Positions 26,283-34,900 of a stretch of 64,000 bases of DNA are shown piece after piece. The stretch lies in the NCBI GenBank assembly GCA_913055875.1, contig CAJXJY010000006.1, positions 62,001 through 126,000 on the forward strand. The letters are read 5' to 3'. Source of the stretch: an uncultured Altererythrobacter sp. (GTDB lineage Bacteria; Pseudomonadota; Alphaproteobacteria; Sphingomonadales; Sphingomonadaceae). A program made the position numbers and the translations under genes. Under the pieces are notes generated by a model. That model was not told the DNA's origin. It ran no database searches and saw only the letters and a list, made by a program, of their open reading frames with translations. Numbering within the stretch: position 1 is the first letter of the stretch; every line of letters begins with the position of its first letter.

Positions 26283-26786
26283 ATGCGCAGGCTTTGCCCC
26301 GTCGCGGCGCTGGCGCTGCTCGCCGCCTGCAGCGACCGCCCGCCGGCCCCGGCGCCGATCGAAACCGAAATCCCCGAAGACCTGCAATCCGCACCGCCGC
26401 AACCCGCGGGCGAAGCGGGGCTCGGCACGCCGATGGAAGAGCGCGTCGCCACGATCGGCCTGCTCAACAAGCGCAACAATATCTCGCAGGACCTCGAGAT
26501 GAAGCCGGGGGAATCGCGCCGGGTCGGCGACGTCATCGTGCGGCTGTCGGCGTGCGAACGCACCGCGCCGTGGGAAATGCCCGGCGAGACCGGCGCCTTC
26601 GTGCAGGTGCTCGTGCGCGACCGCGACGAACCCGACAGCTGGAACCGCATCTTCTCCGGCTGGCTGTTCAAGCGCTCGCCGTCGCTCAACGTGGTCGAGC
26701 ACCCGATCTACGACGTCTGGGTCAAGGATTGCGCGATGAGCTTCCCGGGCGAGGAAGCGCCTGCCTCCTCCAGCACCGACGAATAG
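26283..26786 (+). CDS. DUF2155 lipoprotein
   Basis: This 167-residue protein has a lipoprotein signal with LLAAC, a Pro-rich spacer, and the DUF2155 domain. The domain shows NKRNNISQDLEMKPGESRRV, LSACERTAPWEMPGETGAFV, FSGWLFKRSPSLNVVEHPIYDVWV and a terminal Cys. The family is found almost only in alphaproteobacteria, next to NDUFA12 and aat, as here. Function is unknown. Its last 79 bp overlap the convergent aat gene. Confidence 0.85.
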   Translation: MRRLCPVAALALLAACSDRPPAPAPIETEIPEDLQSAPPQPAGEAGLGTPMEERVATIGLLNKRNNISQDLEMKPGESRRVGDVIVRLSACERTAPWEMPGETGAFVQVLVRDRDEPDSWNRIFSGWLFKRSPSLNVVEHPIYDVWVKDCAMSFPGEEAPASSSTDE

Positions 26787-27412
26787 GCTTCGCGCAGGCT
26801 GCAGCCGGGTCTCCCGCGCGCCGCCGACACCTGCTCGAGATAGTCGGCCTGCGGCATGCCGACCGCGCCGAGCGAGGCGAGATGGTCGGTCATGAACTGG
26901 CAGTCGAGCAGTGCGTATCCCGCGCGCCGCATCAGCGCCACCAGCCAGGCGAGCGCAACCTTCGAAGCGTTGTCGGCACGGCTGAACATGCTCTCGCCGC
27001 AGAATACCCGGTCGAACGCGACCCCGTAGAGGCCGCCAATCAGTTCCTCGCGTCCGTCGGGCCCGGTCCAGCATTCGACCGAGTGCGCGCGGCCGGCATC
27101 GTGCAGCTCGATATAGCTCGCCTGGATGCGGTGGCTGATCCAGCTCCCGTCATGCGCCGCGCGCGGGGCGGCGCAGGCGTCGATCACTTCGGGAAAGGCG
27201 CGGTCGAGCGTGACGCGGTAGCGATCCTGCCGCACCGTCTTGCGCAGCGATTTCGACGCGCGGAAGCCCTCGAGCGGGATGATCGCACGCTCGCGCGGCT
27301 CGACCCAGAAGACCTCCGGGTCGTCGCGCGCATCGGCCATCGGGAAGATGCCGTTGCGATAGGCGAGCAGCAGCGTATCGACCGGGATAGGCAATGGGTG
27401 GGGCGCATGCAT
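26708..27412 (-). CDS. aat: Leucyl/phenylalanyl-tRNA-protein transferase
   Basis: The enzyme adds Leu or Phe to N-terminal Arg/Lys of proteins, marking them for ClpAP degradation. The 234-residue protein starts at ATG 27412 (MHAPHPLPI), which matches the family length; the frame stays open 17 codons upstream. Motifs: AYRNGIFPMAD, WVEPRERAIIPL, DGSWIS, AYIELH-type ASYIELHDAGRAHSVE, GGLYGVAFDRVFCGESMFS and LLDCQF. Its C-terminal 26 codons overlap the end of the DUF2155 gene on the other strand. Confidence 0.92.
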   Translation of the reverse strand: MHAPHPLPIPVDTLLLAYRNGIFPMADARDDPEVFWVEPRERAIIPLEGFRASKSLRKTVRQDRYRVTLDRAFPEVIDACAAPRAAHDGSWISHRIQASYIELHDAGRAHSVECWTGPDGREELIGGLYGVAFDRVFCGESMFSRADNASKVALAWLVALMRRAGYALLDCQFMTDHLASLGAVGMPQADYLEQVSAARGRPGCSLREAYSSVLEEAGASSPGKLIAQSLTQTS

Positions 27413-27518
27413 CGCGGCGGGACTATCACAATTTGCGTGCCCGGCGCAGCGTCTGTTTCGCACGGCGCTTTGGCGCCGTTCTTTCCACGCTACCGTCTTC
27501 GGCTAGTTGAACGCATGG

Positions 27519-27622
27519 CTCCAAGGTCGAACTTCGTCCCGAACCCTCGGCCATTCCTTTTCGGCCTACCGCTTCGCTACTTGAGGCCGGCTCCGAGTTC
27601 GAACTTCGTCCCGAACTCTCTG
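27519..27622. repeat. Tandem-like 32-bp direct repeat upstream of tRNA-Trp
   Basis: Two 32-bp copies (27519-27550 and 27591-27622, four differences) share the core TCGAACTTCGTCCCGAAC, spaced 72 bp start to start. The 281-bp region between aat and the tRNA contains no gene that I can support. Confidence 0.6.
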
Positions 27623-27693
27623 CACTTCGAATTCTGCCTTGCGCGGGAGCCGCGCTTTGCCCTAAGGGCCGCATCCGCCTTCCGGGCACCTGC

Positions 27694-27769
27694 AGGGGTG
27701 TAGCTCAGCTGGTAGAGCATCGGTCTCCAAAACCGAGGGCCACGGGTTCGAATCCTGTCACCCCTGCCA
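27694..27769 (+). tRNA. tRNA-Trp (anticodon CCA)
   Basis: A full cloverleaf is visible: acceptor AGGGGTG pairing with CACCCCT, a D-arm with AGCTCAGCTGGTAGAGC, an anticodon arm with CTCCAAA (anticodon CCA), a T-arm with GGTTCGAATCC, and an encoded CCA end. In related genomes tRNA-Trp usually precedes secE-nusG; here palindromic repeats and a PilZ gene follow instead. Confidence 0.97.
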
Positions 27770-27889
27770 TTTCCGATGCGAGCGGTTTTCGGCCTTGCTG
27801 AAGCGGCACCGGCCCACGCCCCCACCTGGAATTATTGTTTTCCGGCGGTAAGGCCACCTGTCGCTTTGTGGCAAGCATCTGACCACCGG

Positions 27890-27974
27890 GGCTGTTCCAT
27901 CCCACTCCCCCACCCGGCCACCCATAGGATACTATGGTCGGGGTGGCCGGGTGGGGGAGTGGGATGGAACAGCC
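27890..27974. repeat. Large intergenic hairpin repeat, copy 1
   Basis: Perfect 34-bp arms (27890-27923 and 27941-27974) with a 17-base loop starting ATAGGATACTATGG. Core arm sequence CCCCCACCCGGCCACCC is shared with copies at 60053 and 62434. Around it lie halves of a second copy (GGCACCGGCCCACGCC at about 27804 and GGGCCGGTGCCG at about 28029), so this insertion seems to sit inside an older one. The ~300-bp stretch between tRNA-Trp and the PilZ gene holds only these repeats and a short GGGAAGCAC hairpin. Confidence 0.85.
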
Positions 27975-28069
27975 GAGGGAAGCACGGACGTGCTTCCCGC
28001 ACGGAACAAGGACTTCCGGTACGGGAGCGGGCCGGTGCCGCATCCGTTTCAGTTTCACCGAAACAGCGC

Positions 28070-28393
28070 CTAGCGAGTGCGCCGCGACAGTTTCGCCAGC
28101 CCGTCGACGATCGCCGTCGGGACATCGTCGTCGAAGGCTATTCCGATCGCGCCGGCCTCGCGCCACACGATATTCGCTTCGAAGCGATGGTCCTCGACCT
28201 CGAGCAGGATTTTTTCGCCGCCGCGCTCCTGCCCTCGCAGCGCCAGTTTCGCGCCCGATTCCGAAAGGTCCGATATCACTCCGTCGATGCTCTCGCCGTC
28301 CACGACGATGGTGGCGGTCAGGTGCACGCCCCTGCGCCGGTTCTTGCGCCGGCCGATCATGGAATCCTGAATGAAGGTCAACTCCGCTCCCAT
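28070..28393 (-). CDS. PilZ-domain protein
   Basis: A 107-residue single-domain protein of the c-di-GMP-binding PilZ type. It has the basic start RRKNRRRGVHLTATI (RxxxR-like motif) and DLSESGAKLAL (D/N-x-S-x-x-G motif), followed by beta strands. ATG 28393 gives the minimal domain; the frame is open a further 64 codons upstream but that part is not domain-like. Such single PilZ proteins usually act as c-di-GMP effectors on motility or adhesion, which would suit the neighbouring adhesin cluster, but no direct link is shown. Confidence 0.8.
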   Translation of the reverse strand: MGAELTFIQDSMIGRRKNRRRGVHLTATIVVDGESIDGVISDLSESGAKLALRGQERGGEKILLEVEDHRFEANIVWREAGAIGIAFDDDVPTAIVDGLAKLSRRTR

Positions 28394-28640
28394 GCGAACC
28401 CGCCGTAAGCGTAACGTTCGAGGACGAGGTAAGAGAACTTGCCTAACGCCGGAATAATCGGGAACCAGGGCAATATACGCATGCAGGGCCGTCTCGCTGT
28501 CGCACGGCGGGCTGCACGGTTTCTTTACCCGCTTTGCGATTTGCCCGGCATGGGCGGAAAGGTTCCTGCGCGTCGCCTGTGGCAACGGGGCCGGCCCGCA
28601 ATCGGCGGACCGGCTCCGTCCTGCATGCGCCGCGGCGCCG

Positions 28641-31600
28641 TCAGAATCCGAACAGCACCGTCGCGCGGGTGCCGATATCGCCTTCGGCGGTGTTGCCGCT
28701 GACGCCTGCCGAGAGGTAGACGTCCTCGGCGACCTGGCCGGTCAGCGAGCCCGCAATGGCCTGCTCGCCGCGATAATTCGCCACCGACATCGACAGCGAG
28801 ATCGCCTTGCCCGGGGCGATCGCGGGGCCGCCCATCGCCATCGCCGAGGCAATCCCGCCGCTGGTGCGGTGATCGAGATCGGACAGTTGGAAACCGAGCG
28901 CGTCGACCCGATCCTCCAGCGTCCCGACGCGGCCCGACAGAGCGGAGAACTGCGCATCGGTGATCGCCGAGATGGCGGGGGCGTTGCCGAGACCGAGGCC
29001 GGCGGTGGAGGCGGCGATCGCACTGCGCCGCGTGCCCGCATCGAAGCCGGCGTCGCGCGGCGGTTCGGCGACCGCCTGATCCTCGCCCAGCCGGGCGACT
29101 TCGACCCGCTGTGCCAGTTGCGCTTCGCCGCTCGCCGCCATCACCGGCTGCGCCGGGCTGTGTACGATTCCGGCATCGGTGCTGGTCGAGGATATCGCCG
29201 GAGCGCCTGAAGACGCCGCCAGCGCGGTTCCGCCCGCAGCGCTGCTCGAGGCGCCGCCGACCGGAGTGGTGGTATAGCCGAGGTTCCCGCTAGCATCGAC
29301 GGTGACATAGTAGGTCTCGCCCGATTGCAGGCCGTTCGAGGTTGCGGTCGGCAGGCCGGGCATGGTGTAGCTGTAGCCGGCGCTCCCGAACATCATCTGG
29401 TTCGCGCGCGTCGCCGCGGCCTGGTAGCCGAAGGCGAAGGAGTTGGTGAACAGCGCCTGCGCCTGGAACCCCATCGCGAAGCTGCGGTCCGCGCCGGCTT
29501 CGGCGAAGGAACCGAACGCGTAGGCATCGGTGCTCGAACTGACCGCCTGGTAGCCCATGGTGCCCGCGCGGGCGCCGTGCGCCTCGGCCTGCACGCCCAC
29601 GGCAGTCGAGGAACTGCCGGTTGCGAGCGCCCGCGCGCCGAGTGCACCGGCCGAATCGCCGTTCGCCTTGGAACCCGCTCCGACCGCGGTCGCGCCGAGC
29701 CCGGTCGCGTCGGAAGATTTGCCGATCGCGACGGTGTTGGCGCCCTCGGCATTGGCGCTCTTGCCGATCGCGGTCGCATCGGTGCCGACCCCGCGCGAGG
29801 AATTGCCGAGCGCCAGCGCCCGTTCGCCCGCGGCATTGGCGTTTACGCCCAGCGCGAGCGCATCGGTGCCCTCGGCCTTGGCGGAATTGCCGCTCGAATT
29901 GACCGCGAGGTAGGACGAGCCGCCACCGCCTCCACCGCCGGCACTGGCAATGGCGTCGTTGAGCTGGGCGAGATTGACCGCATCGGTGTCGTCCACGGCC
30001 TGCGCGACGTTGACGATCCGCCGCTCGCTCCCCGACGAGCCGACCGAGACGGTGTTGCCCTGGTCGGCGATGGAGCCGGCACCGAGCGCCAGCGCATTGT
30101 CGGCCGAGGCCAGCGTATCCGCCCCGAGCGCGATCGAGCCGACTCCCGAGGCAACCGCGCCATACCATCCCGCGGTATCGTCGTCGTCGGCGTCGCCGCC
30201 GATCGCAATCGATCCGATGCCTGTCGCCTGCGCAGCGTAGCCCAACGCGTTGGATTGTTCGGCAGTTGCGTCGGAGAACGACCCTATCGCAGTCGAGTTG
30301 ATGCCATCGGCAGTGGCAGCTGAACCGACTGCAAGAGATCGGTCTTTCCAGGCAGCGGCACCCGCGCCGACGGCGGTACTGCCGAAGCCGAATGCCGTGG
30401 CGTTCGCGCCGAGCGCGGTGTCGTAGATTTCAACGGCCCTCGCACCGTTGCCGAATGCGGTCGCGCTCTCGTCGGAAGCCTCCGAATTGGACCCGACCGA
30501 AGTGGCGCGTGGGCCGGTTGCCGACGCACGATATCCGATGGCAACCGCACGGTCTTGCGAAGCGTTCGAGTCGATTCCGATGGCAAGAGTATCGTCTTCC
30601 GTCGCCGCCGCATTGCGACCGACAGCAACTGCGTCCGCCGCGGAGGCCATGGCGTTGGTTCCGATCGCAACGGAACTGTTTCCGCTGGCGGACGCGCCGG
30701 AACCCGACGCATTCGAAGAATGACCGGATGCGTTCGCTGCTCGCCCGATAGCGATGGCGTCCGTTCCCGGTGCGCTGGCTTCGGTGCCGTCGGAGTTGAT
30801 ATTGACATAGCGCTTGTGCACACCGCCCGATACGTCGGCAATGGCGTTGTTGAGCTGCGCGAGATTGACCGCGTCGGTGTCCTCGGTACCCGTGGCGACG
30901 TTCACTAGCCGTCTCTCGTTTCCGGCGGTTCCGAACGATACAGTGTTCTGTTCCGTTGCCTCGGAATTCCGCCCGATGGCGACACTCGAGATACCGCTCG
31001 CCATGGCGCCGGAGCCCAGTGCAACCGCGTATATTTCACTGGCGTCGCTGCTCACACCCAAAGCGAGGCTGTTGCCTCCGGATGCGTTGCTGTATGCGCC
31101 CACTGCGACCGCGAAATAGTCCGATGTGGCACTTTCATATCCGATTGCCACCATCGGACCGGGCGGGCCGGAGCCGTTGATCGATGCTGAGGCTGATCTC
31201 CCGATGACGATCGAATATGCTTCGCCGACCCCTGCCTGATATCCGATCGCGATGGCAGAATCTGCATTAGCGAACGCATTCTGCCCAAGAGCTATCGTAT
31301 GCGAGTTGGTCGAACGACTGCCGCTGCCGATGGATATGCCGAAAATGGTTTCAGCGCCTTTCCCGATGGCAATGCCGTGCTCTCTGTGGGCCTTTGCTTG
31401 CATACCGAGCGCGACTGACCCGGCGCCTCCGGCGTCCGTCTCCCTCCCGATGGCAACCGCAGCGTCCCCCGTGGCATCCGAATTCGCTCCGATTGCGACC
31501 GCAGCGAAGGCAGGCAAAATTGAGTTGGTCGAGCCGGCCAGCGAATTTCGACCGATCGCAATGCTGTCGTCGGTAATCGCAACAGCCCCCTCGCCGCATG

Positions 31601-31781
31601 CGAGAGTGCTATCGTCGCCGTCGGAAATCGCTCCGAGATCCGTATCGGTGCTCGTTGCAACGTCGTCGTCTGTTGTGTCGAGCAAGCATTCGTCCGCCTG
31701 CGCCGGTGCGGACCAGGCGAGCCCACCCGCCGCCATGGCAAGCGCGAGCGCAGTGGTGGTGAGAATGCGTGACGTGTTCAT
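28641..31781 (-). CDS. Trimeric autotransporter adhesin TAA1 (YadA-like)
   Basis: A 1046-residue surface adhesin. The signal peptide ends at about residue 29 (PAQA), followed by a Cys32...Cys62 cap. The head consists of 14-residue YadA-type repeats (pattern S-x-A-I/V-G-x-x-A-x-A). It is interrupted by two necks, TDAVNLAQLN, each preceded by NTVS(F/V)G. Then come a second head block of ~170 residues, a YTMPGLP module, a linker with DAGI, a short coiled coil (SALSGRVGTLEDRV), and a four-strand membrane anchor ending LFGF. One acidic insert (GGDADDDDT) lies in the head. The repeat block before the anchor is strongly similar to that of TAA3. Confidence 0.9.
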   Translation of the reverse strand: MNTSRILTTTALALAMAAGGLAWSAPAQADECLLDTTDDDVATSTDTDLGAISDGDDSTLACGEGAVAITDDSIAIGRNSLAGSTNSILPAFAAVAIGANSDATGDAAVAIGRETDAGGAGSVALGMQAKAHREHGIAIGKGAETIFGISIGSGSRSTNSHTIALGQNAFANADSAIAIGYQAGVGEAYSIVIGRSASASINGSGPPGPMVAIGYESATSDYFAVAVGAYSNASGGNSLALGVSSDASEIYAVALGSGAMASGISSVAIGRNSEATEQNTVSFGTAGNERRLVNVATGTEDTDAVNLAQLNNAIADVSGGVHKRYVNINSDGTEASAPGTDAIAIGRAANASGHSSNASGSGASASGNSSVAIGTNAMASAADAVAVGRNAAATEDDTLAIGIDSNASQDRAVAIGYRASATGPRATSVGSNSEASDESATAFGNGARAVEIYDTALGANATAFGFGSTAVGAGAAAWKDRSLAVGSAATADGINSTAIGSFSDATAEQSNALGYAAQATGIGSIAIGGDADDDDTAGWYGAVASGVGSIALGADTLASADNALALGAGSIADQGNTVSVGSSGSERRIVNVAQAVDDTDAVNLAQLNDAIASAGGGGGGGSSYLAVNSSGNSAKAEGTDALALGVNANAAGERALALGNSSRGVGTDATAIGKSANAEGANTVAIGKSSDATGLGATAVGAGSKANGDSAGALGARALATGSSSTAVGVQAEAHGARAGTMGYQAVSSSTDAYAFGSFAEAGADRSFAMGFQAQALFTNSFAFGYQAAATRANQMMFGSAGYSYTMPGLPTATSNGLQSGETYYVTVDASGNLGYTTTPVGGASSSAAGGTALAASSGAPAISSTSTDAGIVHSPAQPVMAASGEAQLAQRVEVARLGEDQAVAEPPRDAGFDAGTRRSAIAASTAGLGLGNAPAISAITDAQFSALSGRVGTLEDRVDALGFQLSDLDHRTSGGIASAMAMGGPAIAPGKAISLSMSVANYRGEQAIAGSLTGQVAEDVYLSAGVSGNTAEGDIGTRATVLFGF

Positions 31782-31938
31782 GATGTGCCACCCCCGAGTG
31801 TGCTAATCGCACCGACCCCCCGATGCGAACGGGTCGAGACTAACACTCTGATAACCATGCGCAAGACGAATCTACCACCCTTGCGACCCGGCGCCGGAAT
31901 CGGACATGTGGGGCCGTGCCCGGGTACTCGCCGGAACC

Positions 31939-34900
31939 TCAGAACCCGAACGACACGCCCACGCGTCCGCCCGTCGTGTTGTCGGCGGTCGAGCCGGCCA
32001 CACCGGCCGAGATGTAGACCATCTCGCCCGCGCGCGCGGTAATCGCGCCGGAAAAGCCCTGCTCGCCCTGGAAGGTCGAGGCGTTGAGGCTGACCGAGAA
32101 GGTCGAGTCGGGCACGATCATGTTGCCGCCGAACGCCATCGCCGCCGCGATCCCGCCGCGGGTGAAGCTGTCGAGCTGGGTGATCTGGAAGTCGAGATTG
32201 TCGACCCGGCCCTCGAGCGTCGATACGCGGCCCGACAGCGCCGAGAACTGCGCATCGGTGATGGCCGCGATCGGCGGTATCGCCGCAGCGCCCAGGCTCG
32301 CGGTGCCGGCGGCGCCGAGAGTGTTGGCGGTGCGCGCGGTGCCGGCGTCGAAATTCGCGTCATGCGGCGGTTCCGCAACCGTCTGGTCGCGGCCCAGCAT
32401 GGCCATTTGCGCGGTTCGCCCGCCGAGCTGCCCTTCGCCGGCCGGCGCCTGCGCCGGTACTTGCGGCTGCGCCGCCGCAGCGGTGTTCGCGGCCATCACC
32501 GCTTGCGTCGGGCTGTGTACGATTCCGGCATCGCTGCCGGTCGAGGAAATCGCCGGCGCCGCCGACGGAGCGACCGCCAGCGTCGTGGTGCTCGCCGAGG
32601 TCGTCGCGCCGCCGCCGGGCGGGGTGGTCGAATAGCCGAGATTGCCGTTGGCATCGACCGTGACGTAGTACAGCTGGCCCGATTGCGCGGCGTTCGATGC
32701 CGCGCGCGGCAGGCCCGGCATGGTGTAGGTGTAGTTCACCGTGCCGAACATCATCTGGCTGTTGCGGGTCGCCATCGCCTGATAGCCGAAGGCGAAGCTG
32801 TTGGCGAAGCTCGCCGATGCCTGCACGCCGACGGCGAAGGCGTTGCTGCCCGAAGCCTGCGCCGCACGACCGACCGCGGTCGAGTTGGCCCCGCTGGCCT
32901 GTGCGGAGCGGCCGAGCGCGGTCGAGGCGGCGCCGGTCGCATGCGCGGTCGCGCCCACCGCGGTCGCGGCGCTGCCATCCGCACGTGCATTGAACCCGAC
33001 CGCGGTCGAGCCGAGCTCGGTCGCGCGCGACGAGCCGCCGATGGCGGTCGCGTTCGCACCGGTGGCGCGGGCGGTGTTGCCCATGGCGACCGCATTCGCA
33101 CCGGTCGCGTTGGTGTCGCGGCCCATGGCCACCGCATATTGGCCGGTCGCGTCGGAATCGGTGCCGATCGCGATGGCGCTCGCGCTGGTAGCGTTCGCAT
33201 CGGTGCCCATCGCCAGTGCATCCTCGGCATTGTCGGCGACGCTGGCGTAATAGCCGATCGCCAGCGCGCGGTCGCTGGCGGTGCCGACCGCGGCGGCGGT
33301 GCCGATCGCGGTGGACGCGGTCGAACCTGCGGTCGTCCGGTTCGAGCCGAGGGTCGGATCCGCACCGATCGCGATCGAATTCACCCCGGCCGCATTCGCG
33401 CTGAGCCCGAGCGCGACGCTCTGCCGCCTGGCAAAGGCTTTCGGCCCTATCGCGGTGCCGTCCTGCTGGGAATTGCTCGAGGTGCCGACGGACACCGCGT
33501 CGGGCCCGCCCGCCGCGGCGTTCTCACCGATTGCGACCGCCAAGTTGCCGGTTGCGCGCGCCTTGTTGCCGAGCGCGACGGAACTGTTCGCGCTGGATTG
33601 CGAATCGGTGCCGATGGCGATGCTGTTCTCGCCGGTGGCGTAAGCGCCGATCTTGAAGCCGCCGGTGGTCGAGTCGTTATCGGGGCCGTCATAACCGATG
33701 GCGATCGCGCCCTGCGCCTCGGCGCTGGCGGTCGCGCCGAGCGCGGTCGCGCCGAGCGCATCGGCATAGCTGTCCGCGCCGATCGCGGTGCTGTCGTCGG
33801 CGAGCGCGAGCGCGCCGACTTCGAAATCGGCATCGGTCGGGTCGTCGATATCGGTCCCGTCGCCGCCGAGCGCGACCGAGCCGTGACCGTCGGCGGCGGC
33901 GGCGCGGCCGATGGCGACGCCGTTGCGGCCGGTGACTTCGCTTTCCTTGCCCAGCGCGATGCCCTGGACGCCGTCGACCGCGACGATCGCGCTTTCGCCG
34001 ATGGCGATGCCGTCGTCGGTCTCGACGTAGGAATCGTCGCCCATCGCAATGCCGTTGTCGCCGAATACCGTGGCGGTATCGCCGATCGCGATGGTGTCGT
34101 CGTTGAGCGCCGCGGCGCCCGAGCCGATCGCGATCGCCTGTTCGCCGAGCGCGGTCGAGGCATAACCCATCGCGATCCCGTCGAAGCCCAGATCCGCTTG
34201 CGCGAGCTGGCCGATGGCGATGCTGCTCTCGTCGCCGGCGAAGGCCTCGTCGCCCATCGCTATCGCGCCGTAATCGATTGCCAGCGCATCGGTGCCGATG
34301 GCGATCGAATCGTCGCCGGTCGCACGTGCGCCGAAATTGTCGATATCGCCATTGTCGGGATCGTCGGGATCGAGCAGCGGGTTGAAGTCGGAATCGCGCC
34401 CGATCGCGATCGCGCCTTCGCCGGTGCCCGCCGCACGACGGCCGATGGCGACCGCCTCTTCGCCGCTGGCATCGGTTTCCTCGCCGGCAGCCACCGCGTC
34501 GGTGCCCGTCGCACTGGCGGCGGTGCCGGTGGAATTGGCGACGAAATAGTCGGAGCTGGCGAAACTCGCTGCGGCGACGGCTGTGTTGAGCTGGCCGACC
34601 GTGGCCGCGTCGCTGTCGGCGGTGCCGTCGGCGACGTTGGTGATGCGGCGTTCGCTGCCGCTGCTCCCGACCGAGACGGTATCGCTCTCGGAGGCGATCG
34701 AGCCCGCGCCGAGGGCGACGGCGTTGATCGCATTCTCCTGCACGGCGGCACCGGTCCCAAGCGCCACACCCTCCGTCGCGCCCGCTGCAACCGAGGCGCC
34801 CGAACCGACGATGGTGCCGGCGCCGACACTCTCGAACACGGCCGACCCATGACCGATCACCACGGCATCGGTCGAATCGGTGAAGGTTCCCGAATCCGAT

